From: Chrysomallon squamiferum
Taxonomy: Eukaryota > Mollusca > Gastropoda > Neomphalida > Peltospiridae
Direction: 5' to 3'
NCBI GenBank assembly: GCA_012295275.1
Contig: CM022668.1
Coordinates: forward strand, 10,342,006-10,406,005
Length of the DNA: 64,000 nucleotides
Positions 35,855-50,902 of the stretch are shown here, one piece after another. Position numbers and translations under genes: made by a program. Under the pieces are notes generated by a model. That model made no database searches. It saw only the letters and a program-made list of their open reading frames with translations, and was not told the origin of the DNA. The stretch's first letter is position 1. Every line of letters begins with the position of its first letter.

Positions 35855-36453
35855 CATATATCTATCTGTCTGTCTTTATATATCTATTTTAACACACGCG
35901 AACACAGATGTCAGCTGAAAGACAAACATTGAATTTTAAAGCTAATTTTGATTTAATGGGTTGTTTTTGGATATATATTTATTACTTTACTAAAATAAAC
36001 CAACATTTATTTACATATTTTAAAATTAATGTTTTCTTTACTGTACAGAAAGATCACTCGATTCCGATTTTTGTTTCCTATCTATTCCACGGAGGCCTCC
36101 TCAAAATTTCATTTCACAACCCTTTTCAGTCTTTCCTCATCTGACCCTGCAAGTACTTGAAAATCTTCCAACCTCTGTTATCGATCATATACGTTAATGA
36201 TTTATAACGATACTTTTGTTAAACTACCCTAAAACTGACTGATCAGAAATTAGTTTTATGAGCGGTTGTCGAGTGACAGTGTTGTATATCTACACACAGA
36301 AAAAGAAGAGGGACACTATATTCAAGAGATTTTCTAGCAACGAAATATAAAAATAAAAACTACTAATAAATAAATAAATAAATAATGCAGTAAAAAATAA
36401 AACAAAAATAAAAAAGTGAAACAAAATAAATAAAATAAATAATTATTTTAACC

Positions 36454-37353
<900 letters not shown>

Positions 37354-37497
37354 TCAAATGTGTCAAGCTCTAATCTTAAGTGTTAAATTAATGTTATCAA
37401 ACTAGTTCAGCAGGAACATGTATGTATTTGTATGCAGGAGCGTATCCTTGACAATTAAACTGGGTACCTGTGTGTCACTCTGTCTGACTATATCAAT

Positions 37498-37546
<49 letters not shown>

Positions 37547-38023
37547 ATTCTGTCTATCTATCTGTCCATATGTTTGTCTGTCTGTACCAACAAACCCGCA
37601 CACAGATATCAATCAAAAGACAAACACTAAATTTTAATTTTGTTGTAATGGGTTATTTTTAACTATGCATTTATTACTTTACTGTAATATTTAATCAAGC
37701 GTTTATTTCGATGTATACACGTTTTACTGTACAGAATACATCACGTGATTACCTTTTTTCTTTACTATCTTTTCCATGGAGGCCTCCTCAGAATTTCATT
37801 TCACATCCCTTCCTTGTCTTTCCTGATTTGCCCCTATAAACACTTGAAAATCTTTCTGCATTTGATATCGATCATATACGTTAATGATTTATAACGCGAT
37901 CTTTGTTAAACTACCCTAAAACTGACTGCGATCAGAAATTAGTTTTATGAGCGGTTTCGAGTGACATTGTTGTATAACTACACACAGATAAAGAAGAGGA
38001 ACACTATATTCAAGAGATCTTCC
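37354..38023 (-). promoter_or_regulatory. Orphan upstream region of the deleted unit
   Basis: Matches the 5' flank of R3/R4: CTCCTTTCAAATGTGTCAAG, a TCTA array (37,499-37,546) as in R4, and the conserved block at 37,907-38,023 (TTTATGAGCGGTTTCGAGTG). There is no signal-peptide exon after it. Confidence 0.45.
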
Positions 38024-38153
38024 AGTAAAGACATTAAAAATCAAGTACTAGAAATAAATAAAGATTATAATAGAAAAATAAAATAAAAATAAAAACATGA
38101 AAAAAGTCAAATGCAAATAGAATACAATTAATGATACTTTCTTGTTTTTTAAC

Positions 38154-38159
38154 TTTATT
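38154..38159 (-). terminator. Candidate poly(A) signal of R5
   Basis: AATAAA on the minus strand, about 930 nt below the R5 stop, after the (CT)n tract. Confidence 0.4.
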
Positions 38160-38223
38160 TTAAACTTTCAATGCGTATATAATATGCATACATAATCCAA
38201 ACACTAATGCACATATACATATA

Positions 38224-38398
<175 letters not shown>

Positions 38399-38519
38399 GG
38401 GTACAGGTTTCAAAAATATCATAAATAGAATAATAAAATGTAAAAGCTGAAGAGAAAAATCACATTTTAACGTTAGCTGCACGTTTATATATTGACAGTT
38501 AAACATTTGTAGCAACAGT

Positions 38520-38900
38520 CTGAGCAGTGTTATAAGAATAACGTAATAATAACGTAATATTTAAATACACAACTAGCATGATCATAGCGTAATATTTTGA
38601 CTACAGAAATAAAATTCGAGGAAGGTAAAGTTTAACTATAGAAATAACATTAAAGTAATGAAACATTCAAATATAGAAATAACATGAGACTGACGTAATT
38701 AGATAAACAGTATTAAAGTAACGTAACATTTAAATATAAAAATAACTTTAACTACAAAAGAACGTAGTATTTAAATACACAAATAACATGAAATTAGGGC
38801 ATTATTTATATACACAAATAACACGAAAATAATATAATACTTAAATGTACATACAAGATAATGATAATGTAACATCTTTCTTGCACAAATAACACGAAAA
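38520..38900. repeat. AT-rich ~35-bp degenerate repeats, R5 3' flank
   Basis: Recurring ATAACGTAATATTTAAATAC plus ACAAATAACATGA. Similar runs follow R2 (sparse), R3 (15,060-15,240), R4 (27,130-27,360), the remnant (36,810-37,080) and R6 (52,580-52,800), and lie near the right end (62,740-62,890). Confidence 0.6.
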
Positions 38901-39087
38901 TAATGTAATACTTAAATACCAAATATCAAAATCCAGTATGTATTTTTAGTTATAGAAAGGTAAGAAAATGAATACTTAATCTAAGTGATTACACATTTTT
39001 AGCTTGATATATAATTTTCGTGGCCAATTCGATTTCAGAGTAAAACATTATATTAGAATGTATATAAAGAAACATTAGCACTGAAAA

Positions 39088-39436
39088 TCATATTCCTGTT
39101 ATCTTTTCATATGTATTGAGTGAATTCTCGTTCCATTTGAGTTTTTCATACTCGTTCATTTCAATATTTTGGCTACTATTAACGTAGTCATTTCTAATCG
39201 TGTTTCTCTGCAACTGATCACGTGATATCTGCGAATTAACATAACCAGAAACCGTGACAACATCAGAGGAATGAAAATTAGTGTAAGCAGCAGGTTCAGG
39301 CAGAGTTTCCTCGTTTCTTTGTTCAATGTTATCATAATGTTCATCTTCGTGTTCTGAGTTTTGATGAGTTCTCACTCGGTTTAGTTTAGACTCTCTGGTC
39401 TCATTTTTTGTCTTCGATTTTAATCTTCTTATCAAA
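39088..39436 (-). CDS. R5 cytoplasmic tail exon, ITAM-like
   Basis: Starts LIRRLKSKTKNETRESK; acidic stretch [17 protein letters not shown]; then YTNF, YVNS, YVNS; the terminal pair is at 39,148-39,150 (YEKL) and 39,109-39,111 (YEKI), nine residues between Leu and the second Tyr. Stop TGA at 39,088-39,090. Confidence 0.8.
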
Positions 39437-40263
39437 CTGAAAAAAAAAAGTATACCTTTACTTTCTCTTGTTTTTTACCACACCTAATGTACGGGTATAT
39501 GCTATATCTAGGCATGTATGAATGTTTAAATGTTTATGTCTGCACGCATGTACGTATGTATGTGTACGTTTGGATATATATGTGTAAATATATGATTGTA
39601 TGAACATATTTATATGAAAATATATAATATATATCTACGTGCATAAATGTATATGTATTAATGCATGCATGTGTTATGTATTGTACATGTATGTATGTAT
39701 GTGTGCATATATCTACGTGCATAAATGTATATGTATTAATGCATGCATGTGTTATGTATTGTACATGTATGTATGTATGTGTGCATATATCTACGGATTC
39801 ATGCATATATATATTTATATGTATGAACTGTATATATTTTGTTTCTCTTGTGTTTTTCGCCTTTATTTATGCTATTTAGATATGTCTGTGTGTATGTATA
39901 CGTCTGTATATGTATGTGAGTATGTGTGTATGGACGTGTGAGACAGAGAGAGAAAACAGTTCGTGCCAGACAATGAAGGCGAGTAGAATGACAACTAGTA
40001 AACCCAGTACGACAGAAACGACGATGATAATCACATCTTTACTGACTGCTGATGAAGCGGCGGCTACTTGAAAAAAGAAAGAAATGAGAACAAATAAGAA
40101 TTAAGAATGCTTACAGCAGGCACCAAGAAAATAGTATAACCAATTTATTTTTGTTTTGTGTATTATTATAAAACATGTAAGTGCGTGTGTTCCTATTTAT
40201 TTATGTTATATTATTTTATGTAATATTATTTATTTATTTTTATGTTATATTATTTATTCATTT

Positions 40264-40334
<71 letters not shown>

Positions 40335-43300
40335 TTATGAATTCGTATCATTAATGAATTATTGTTAATACAGAAGTCGTAATTTGAAAAAAATTGCGAT
40401 ACCTATCTTTCTTCAAACATAATCTTAGTTGCCTAATATATAGACAAACTAACTTTGATGAGATCTGGAACCTAATTTTCATGAAACAAGTTGTAAGTTC
40501 ACCACACTGATTGCTAACTTTAAACAAAATATATGCTTTTTGATTCCAAAGAAATGAAATAATAAAAATAAATAAGCAATCAAATAAATAGGCAAATTGA
40601 TAAATAAAGAAAGAAATTAATTTTGCAATATTTGTGTTGCAAATGAATTGAATACTAAAAATACTCAGATATTAAGTTATTGTAGCCGACCTTAAATCCA
40701 GTGTTTTAATATATGCCTAAATGTGGCTGTAAATATTGTATGCATTACATTAATTTATTGAAACTTCAATAAAATCATTCCATAATGTACTTGTTAACAT
40801 ATTTGAATTCGGCTATAAATATTGTATCTATTACATTAACATATCTGAACTTCAGTACAAACATTTCATGTCGTACATTAGTATCTGAAACCGGCCACAA
40901 ATATTGTAACATGTATGTATGTGTATAGGTACATAGAAATCTATATATGTATTTAAGTACAGACCTTGCGTGCACGTTTCGCCTTCCCAGCCTGACAAAC
41001 ATCCACCAACACAGAGTCCACTTTCATGATGACAGTTTTCAGAACTGAGACAATGTCTGTCTTCACATTTCTTTAAACACTTTTCTCCATAAGTACCCTG
41101 ATTACACTCTGAAAAATATCAGTTCTAACTTTAGCATTGGTAAAAACTAACTGATATTCCATGGAAGAAAGAGAGAGAGAGAGAATGAGATTGCATTACA
41201 GAAGTAGTAACGTTTCAAAAATGCAATCCACCTGAAAAACTAAACAATTACACAACAAAATATGTGTAAGAGATCTTGATGGTTTTAGACAGAGAAAACA
41301 CATATCATGATGATGACTAATAAACAACAGTAATAAACTGTGTTGCTATTACTTCTGTAGACTGATAGGTGAGTAGTAACAATAACAGAAGAATAAGACA
41401 GCTAGTAGTAGTATTAGCAGTTCTGGTGCTGTAAGTAGTATTACTAGTAGCAGTTCTGGAACTGTAAGTAGTAATACTAGTAGCAGTTCTGGAACTGTAA
41501 GTAGTAATACTAGTAGCAGTTCTAGTACTGTAAGTAGTAATACTAATAGCAGTTCTGGTACTGTAAGTAGTAATACTAGTAGCAGTTCTGGAACTGTAAG
41601 TAGTAATACTAGTAGCAGTTCTGGAACTGTAAGTAGTGATACTAGTAGCAGTTCTAGTACTGTAAGTAGTAATACTAGTAGCAGTTCTAGTACTGTAAGT
41701 AGTGATACTAGTAGCAGTTCTAGTACTGTAAGTAGTGATACTAGTAGCAGTTCTGGTACTGTAAGTAGTAATACTAGTAGCAGTTCTGGTACTGTAAGTA
41801 GTGATACTAGTAGCAGTTCTGGTACTGTAAGTAGTAATACTAGTAGCAGTTCTTGTACTGTAAGTAGTAATACTAGTAGCAGTTCTGGTAGTGTAAGTAG
41901 TATTACTAGTAGCAGTTCTAGTACTGTAAGTAGTAATACTAGTAGCAGTTCTAGTACTGTAAGTAGTAATACTAGTAGCAGTTCTAGTACTGTAAGTAGT
42001 AATACTAGTAGCAGTTCTAGTACTGTAAGTAGTAATACTAGTAGCAGTTCTTGTACTGTAAGTAGTAATACTAGTAGCAGTTCTAGTACTGTAAGTAGTA
42101 ATACTAGTAGCAGTTCTGGTACTGTAAGTAGTAATACTAGTAGCAGTTCTGGTACTGTAAGTAGTATTACTAGTAGCAGTTCTGGAACAGTAAGTAGTAA
42201 TACTAGTAGCAGTTCTAGTACTGTAAGTAGTGATACTAGTAGCAGTTCTAGTACTGTAAGTAGTAATACTAGTAGCAGTTCTAGTACTGTAAGTAGTGAT
42301 ACTAGTAGCAGTTCTAGTACTGTAAGTAGTGATACTAGTAGCAGTTCTGGTACTGTAAGTAGTAATACTAGTAGCAGTTCTGGTACTGTAAGTAGTGATA
42401 CTAGTAGCAGTTCTGGTACTGTAAGTAGTAATACTAGTAGCAGTTCTTGTACTGTAAGTAGTAATACTAGTAGCAGTTCTGGTAGTGTAAGTAGTATTAC
42501 TAGTAGCAGTTCTAGTACTGTAAGTAGTAATACTAGTAGCAGTTCTAGTACTGTAAGTAGTAATACTAGTAGCAGTTCTAGTACTGTAAGTAGTAATACT
42601 AGTAGCAGTTCTAGTACTGTAAGTAGTAATACTAGTAGCAGTTCTTGTACTGTAAGTAGTAATACTAGTAGCAGTTCTAGTACTGTAAGTAGTAATACTA
42701 GTAGCAGTTCTAGTACTGTAAGTAGTAATACTAGTAGCAGTTCTGGTACTGTAAGTAGTATTACTAGTAGCAGTTCTGGAACAGTAAGTAGTAATACTAG
42801 TAGCAGTTCTAGTACTGTAAGTAGTGATACTAGTAGTAGTTCTGTTAATTGTTGGTTGCTATGGTAGTTGCTGGCTCCAGGGGGAATAGGTGTACATCAA
42901 GGACTGGTAACAAACGTTTTTGTTGCAACTGTTGTACTAGTATTTGAACGTTATATGTTTTTTCGTATTTTGTTAAGAATACAAGAGTGACAGTCCAGTA
43001 TATATTTATTTTATTATTATTTTTTTTTTTTACTTTCTATACACGTGTCATAGAATACAATATTTATTTATTTAGTTGAATTTCATTAGAAGCAAACATT
43101 CTTCATATTTGTTTATTTATTTTTACACTAGTATTACTTACTTTCTGTACATGAGTCACTTCTCCAGCCAGGTAAACATTCTCCTTCGCAGGATCCTGTC
43201 ACGTGATCACAAGGTGCTTTTGTATTTTTACACTTTCTGCTGCTGCAGTTGTAAACACAGTTTGGTCCAAACATCCCATCACAACCTGAAATAAGTTAAT

Positions 43301-44747
43301 TTATTTCTTGTGCAGCAGTACTTTTATTTAAAATTACAAAATTAAAATAATTTATCATTTCCCTTTAGTTTTAATTATACCACCCTTTATTTGTAAAGTA
43401 GGAAACAAAACGTGATATTACAAACCATTAACGGTTAAATATGAAAGTAATTTAAACTGTTAACATTGTCATCACTCCTTTACGATTTATCGTACATCAA
43501 TACTCCTGTATTGAAGGATAAGTCCACCTTGACCTTTTTTTATTCAAAAGTGTGTACATAAAACGCCGTATTGCATCCTACATGTATTAATATGTAAATA
43601 TCAGGTTCGTGAAAATTTTCTTTGTCATCAGAGGTCAATCATTTGGTGAAAGGAAACTAAAAAATGTTTACCTGTACAGTCGATTCCACTCCACCCGTCC
43701 TGACACTGTCCACCACAAGAACCAGTCACGTGATCACAGGTAGATGTACTTTCTCTGCAGTGTCTTTGTGAGCAGTTAAATTTACAACCAGCGCCATACG
43801 TATCATGATCACACTCTGAAAAATAGTAACATTTTCTTTAGTTGACAAACACATTACAAATGAGTGCACATTTCTACCTACCTAACAGTGCGTCTGTACA
43901 TCATACATGTCAAGTTAATTAAGAGGTGACCTAATGTATAGATGCATGCTTGCTATATATACACAAACATATAAATATACATAAATAGAAACATACGTTG
44001 GTACATGCGCATATTAATATATATACATATGCATGCACAAAACAAATACACAGATATTTGGAGTTATACATATATATACACACATACTTAAATATACACA
44101 TACATATTTTTTCTGAAACAACAGTTTAACAAGAACGTAATTTATACACATGTGCTGTTATTCTTCACTAACTGATATTAATTCACCAGGCCTGTAATAA
44201 AAGAATGTTTATAACGTGACTCACTTTCATTACAACTCGGGTTTTTCCATCCTGGTTGACAGCCATTTTGACATTTCCCATTCTGAACATCACACTTAGA
44301 GTTGTTATCTGTGCAATGTCTTTCACTACACTTGTACTCACAGTTAGATCCATACGTGTCATGTTGACATTCTGCAAAATTATTTTAACTGTTTTGAAAA
44401 AGTCACCTATTGCTATAATGCCATTACCTAACACGTGTGTGTGTTGACTTCTGTGTATTTAGACGAACCCAAGTAAAATATTTGTGTCATTTATTTATTT
44501 AATTATTTATTTATGTATTTATGTATTTATTGATCTATTTATTTATTCTGATTTTGTAATTATACATTCATATCATTAATGAATAACTCTGAATGTAGAA
44601 GTAATTTGAAATCATAGCTATAGCTGTCTTTCTTCAGACAAAATCGTAGTTTCAAAATATATTGCAAAAGGTATATATATATATATTATTTTAACTAACA
44701 TTTATTCTTTTGAAAACGTCTCCTATCACTATAATACCATTACCTAG

Positions 44748-44827
<80 letters not shown>

Positions 44828-44837
44828 CAGAGACAGT

Positions 44838-44916
<79 letters not shown>

Positions 44917-47900
44917 TGTCACTTTTAGACTGTTCATTAAGCTACCTACACCTACCTGTGTATCTATCTATTCGTCTGTCTGTCTGTCTGTCTCTCTGTT
45001 TACAAGTGTGTAAGTGTTTCTATGTAATGAATGATTTTTGAACATTTAAACATAATATGATGAGACTTAGTGATGAGAAGAATATAGGTACTGATTATAA
45101 ATGAATACACTAAGTTTTGATGATAGTTACAGGCTCTGTGAGGAAACTTACTGATTGTATTATGCCACTTACTGACTGTACAGTCTGGTTGTTCCCAACC
45201 TGCAAGGCAGCCATCTTTACATGTTCCATTCTCTGTGTCACAGTCCTGTCTACCTTTACAATGTCTGCCAGCACAAGACATGTTACAGTTGTTTCCGTAC
45301 GTGCCATTACAATCTGTAAATGAAGAAAAGAAAAATAAATTAGAAAAGACGATATAAGAACGAAAAAACAACTTACTAAAGATACGCACTGTGTTACATA
45401 ACGTATGTATGTGAATGTATGTCTAAATATTTGTCTATATGTGTGGAAGACCTTTCAGCCTTTTAAAAACAAAATCATCTGGAACAAAGACAAGGTTCTG
45501 AAGAAAACTGTTAAACACTTTTTTGATAAATTTGACATTTTGGTGAAGAATACATATTCTAGGTTGAAAAATAATCAACATTTTCATTGATGTGTGAATT
45601 AATTGTGGAAATGCTTATGCGTATTTTTCTTAATTTTTGGAGAAGGAAAGACAGAGAATATTTGTTATGAACAAAAAGTCATTACGCAAATTGTTATAAA
45701 CATTTTGTACTTCCTTAGACTTTTTTCTTTAGGATTTTGGGGATTCTGAATTTGTTTCATATATGCGAATATAGATAACAAAACTTGCGTTCGTATCTTT
45801 GGTAATCCGAATATCATAATGAGATCTCCAAGACAAACGAATAATTAATCGTTAGTTCTATACTTATTACAGGTTGAAAATTTTGTTCAAACACAGATTC
45901 ATGATCTTGGTTTCTCCTACAGCAAAACTAGAACCGAATGATCTTTAAAGAACATAGACATCTAATCTTTGTTGAAACAAAATAAATAAATAAAAAATAT
46001 AAATAAATAAACAACAACAACAAAACAACCGTTCTACAAAAGCCATTCTCTACGAGATTTTTGTATCTGGAATAAAATCAGACTGCTCATATTCCATGAA
46101 CAGTGTAATCATAATGTAATTACGTTTAACATTTTATCACTAGTAAATACGTACTGGTTGTACAGTCTGTAGACTCGGATCCTCTTTGACAACCACCAAC
46201 ACAAGTTCCATTCACAGCATCACAAATTGAATTTCGAAAACATTTACGTTCTTTACACAGCTTTGAACAGTTTTGTCCGTATCGATCACGGGAACATTCT
46301 GAAATATTGAGATACAAATTACAACGGCTGAAAGTAAAGAAAGACTATTTTATGAAACAGAGAATAACAAAATATAAACACATATATGTACATAGTTACA
46401 TACACATCACGCTTATGTAATGTATGATGACAACTAGAGATGATAATGACATGTCTGGATGATGAGGGTTACTGATTGTAAAGAGACACTGATTCTATGA
46501 TTACTCTTACAGACAAGTCTTGAATTGACTGTATAAAGACACTGATTCTATGATGACACTTAAAGACAAGTCTTGAACTGACTGTATAAAGACACTGATT
46601 CTATGATGACACTTACAGACAAGTCTTGAACTGACTGTATAAAGACACTGATTCTATGATGACACAGACAAGTCTTGAACTGACTGTATAAAGACACTCA
46701 GTGAATGGCAGCAATTACTGAGTGCTTGATGAGTCTTACTTATTGCGTTATTTTTGTATAAAGTCTTACGAAAATACAGACATGCATTTATTAATCATTC
46801 TAGTAGTTTCTATCCTTTTACCTTTAAGTACAGTATGAATAACACTTATATCAGTATAATCTAGAGGTTGAATTTTTAATTAAACTGATTTGCTACACGA
46901 CTTTCAAATAAATCTTGTTTCAAGCCATATTCCTTATTGATGAATACAGTTTTAATTTAAATTCTCGCAGATTAAAGTAGAAAACATAGATGTATGTGTA
47001 TTTCTATGTAATATTTATCTTACTTTGTTTGCAGTCAGCTGAAATGAAGCCTGCAGTACAACCATTGTCACATTTTCCTGTTACGTTGTTACACGTTGAT
47101 GAACCTTTACAGTGTCTGGTAGAACAATCTTCACCACACAGTTCACCATAGTGACTGGAATCACACACTGAAATACAAATATAAAATTATTATTATAAAA
47201 CATTTCTAAAGTACGTATCCATGACAATGTTAAATAAACTTAACCTTTTTTCAACTGCACTCAGAAATTCATAAACTGGAATACAATGTGACTATAGAGC
47301 AAAATAGTTTAACTGGTCTCTGAACAGCACACGCAAACACACACACCAACGCACAAACACATAAACACACATTTAGTTTTAATATTATTATTATTATCTA
47401 ATAATAATTGCTTAATGATTTCAGAAATTTTAACAGTCAATGTTCTCTATCTATTTTTTGTATGATACCATTACACGAGGACCCATTCCAGTTAGTCTCA
47501 CATCCGTCAGAACATTTTCCAGTAGTGTAATTGCAGGGATGTGTTTTACAATGACAAAACTCAGTACAGTGTTCACCATACGTTCCAGCATCACACACTG
47601 AAAAGTAAAGTTGAAAACAAAAATGATTGTGTTTTTCTAAATGTGTCTACTAAATGTTTCTACATCTAATGAGTATAGTTAAAAATTCCACATACCAAGA
47701 ACTTGAACTTCACAAAAGTCCATTGAAAAGTCGCCTTTGTTTCTGTAAAGTGTGATGTATCTAGCATTCTGATTACAGGTCAGATGTATTATATCTGGAC
47801 TGTTTATATCTGTTTTACCACACAAGTGTCCTGTGTTAATCTGGTTTGACTCCTTAGAGCTGTAGAGTTCAACACCATCTCTGCGATCAATGTCTAAAAA

Positions 47901-50854
47901 GTAATTTAAAAAATGTTTGTTAGTTCTGTGTGCTATATCACATTGTTATGCAGAATATTAAAATACGAAAAACATTTATGAACTTTTCATAACTATTTAT
48001 GTATCTCTCATTCTGTCCGTGCTTCCATCTCTTCGTCTATTTATTTCTCATAACGACTAACCTGACTACCCAAGTTATCAGTTAACTAAATTAATCAACA
48101 AAAACATGCGATAACAATGCAGTAAGCGACATCTTGTCATTATGTTAAACATAGATTCCAAAGAAACCGTTACAAGAAATAATGAATTAAGTGGTCGTTA
48201 TGGAATCTAAAAACAAGATATGACAGCAGAATTATCAAAACTTTAATGTAACATTTTCTTCCTACTTTCTTACAGAAATAATTTAATTTGTGTATATGTT
48301 TCTATATTATCTTCCTTGAAGAATTTGATTAAGACAATGTGTGTGTTTGATTTTGTGTTTTTGCGTTTTTTCAATTTATTTACTAAAACATTAAATGCAG
48401 AAGATACATAAAGTAAAATAAATAAATAAGTACAAATACAAATAAAACAAGTAAATAACATAAAAATGAATATTTAATAATAATATATATACAACATTTA
48501 TAAAAACAATAACTACTACCACTACTGCTATAATTATGTTAAGCTTCTTTCTTTAGAAAGTATCTGAAATCAAGACGAGTGAAACAAAATAATAATAATT
48601 TTGGAAGATGAAGAGAGAAAAGGTAAACTTAGTTCCTTTCTTCCTTAAAAAATATAATATAAATAATGTGTGTATATGTATGTCTCTTTCTGTAATTGCT
48701 TTTTTTTTTTTTTTTTGCTTTTTTTTCCAGCTTACTTATCAAAACAATTTTCTGAAGAAAAACAATAAATGAACACTAAACAAGGAACAAGTAATGATAA
48801 ATAAAATAAACAAAATAAGTAAATAACACAAAAATTAATAGTAATAAAAATATTATTACATATACAACGTTTACAACGACTACTACTACCACCGCTACTA
48901 ATACTGTTAATATTACTACTATGACTATATTAAAATCAAGCCTAGTACAAAGTATAAAATAAAATATGAAGGTAAATAGAGAAAAGGTAAACTTACAACC
49001 AGTTCTGAAGTAAACGATTACTTCTTGTATGAAATAAAAATCTCCCAGGTCTACCTGCCACCAGGTGAAGCTGTTGAATACATCTGTTAGAATACAGTAA
49101 AAATCAGCAGTTCGAGTGTCACCATCTACTGCCACTGAAGAATTTCGATACAGGGTTGGATAATAGGAACTTTGTGTAGTCTTCTTACCAAGCGCAACGT
49201 TTCCTAGAACAAACAAAAAATAGAACTCGTTTATCATTATTCACACTACTACTACTGCAATTTCAGCTGCTACTACTTCACATTATAATTCTGCCTGTAT
49301 TACGCTTACCAAAGCGCGCGAAACAGACACACACAAACACAGATATATAAATAGAAAAAGATAAATGCAAATAATTACAAATTATTTATTTTAAATATAT
49401 TTACCAATTGTGCATTTTGGACCTGACCATCCGCTTTTACAGGAATTAGGGCCGCCATTACATCCTGTGACGTCATCACAGTTATTAATATCACAATGAC
49501 ACGTGTATTTACAGTTCAGTCCATAGGTCCCTTGTGTACAGTCACCTAGCAACACAGTGTCAGATCAGTTATAACAACATAAGTGTAATAAGTGTGACTG
49601 GAAGATGGCTAAACATCTACAATGAATTAATAGTGATACTCGACAGTTAATAAAATGTTGAGAAATAACCGGACAGACAAACAAACAAACAAACAAACTG
49701 AAAAAATAAGTATTTAAATAACTAAATAAACAAGTAAAAATAAAGTTAAAGTATGAATAAATAATAAACAATGTTGTGTTAAACGAAACAGCTAATGCTT
49801 TCTTGTTTACTTTATTTATGTAATTAAACACGAAACCCGGAAGATTTCATTTAATGTATGTCAATATTTCATTTATCAGTAAGCGATGTCTTATTTGTAC
49901 TTGTTCACAGAGAGCACATTTGTTTTACAGCGCTGGTTGGAACGGGAAGAAAGGCCACGGACACGGCTGACATTGTCTTTAGTAATCTTACAGTTCAGTG
50001 TTCTAACACTGAGCTAAACTACGCGATTACAATTCATACAATAATTCATGTTCTTGTTTTATAACCTGTAAACACATATTTAGCTGGAAGGTAGAATTCT
50101 TCTCTGCGATATAAAAGTCAACATATACTGAAAAATGTATTTAAAACCTTATTACTTGTTGTGTTAATTTCCAAGAACCGGCTAATTGCTGCTATTTGAT
50201 TTAAAACAATATTTAAGAATGAAATGAAAACAAAATATATTTCCTGAGATTTTAAAATCACTATTGATGTTACAATATCAGATTGCTCAATCAGAAGAAT
50301 AATCATGGATGCAGTTATATTAATTTTCAGTCATTTACGAATAAGTCTTTTATCAGAAAAACTATTAAGACAAAAAAATATTCAAATAAATAATTGGCGG
50401 TGTGTATGTTTCGGACGACGATACTGCTAGGATACCAAAACAACCTGACTGCACGCATTTTATTTTTGTCGGAAACTTAAAACTTGCATGTGTGTATTTT
50501 AGGATGTTGAATATTCTGTGTCTTATGTACGTCTGATTAGACTCTGCACACAGACAATATTCGGGAACACACTGACCCAGGAGGACAAAGTTCAATCACG
50601 ACATCACAAACCCCGTCAAATGCCGCTGACGAAACTCGAACGTATGACACCCATTTACCTCCACTTTCAGTCACCCACAAACAAATTTCAGACAAAAATT
50701 TGCAATAACAACCACAACGACAACTTTGATAACGATGATGATGATGATGATCGTAATACTATAATAATAATAATAATAAATAGGAAATAAAGTTTTAAAA
50801 AATAGTTACAGTTATACAACTTCTCATAACGTTTGGTATCTATCTATCTATCTA

Positions 50855-50902
<48 letters not shown>

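Noticed and set aside
41395-42845. Minisatellite as a CRISPR-like array or mucin gene
   Set aside because: Units are contiguous with no spacers, in a eukaryotic intron. The open Ser/Thr frame has no start codon and runs into stops just outside the array.
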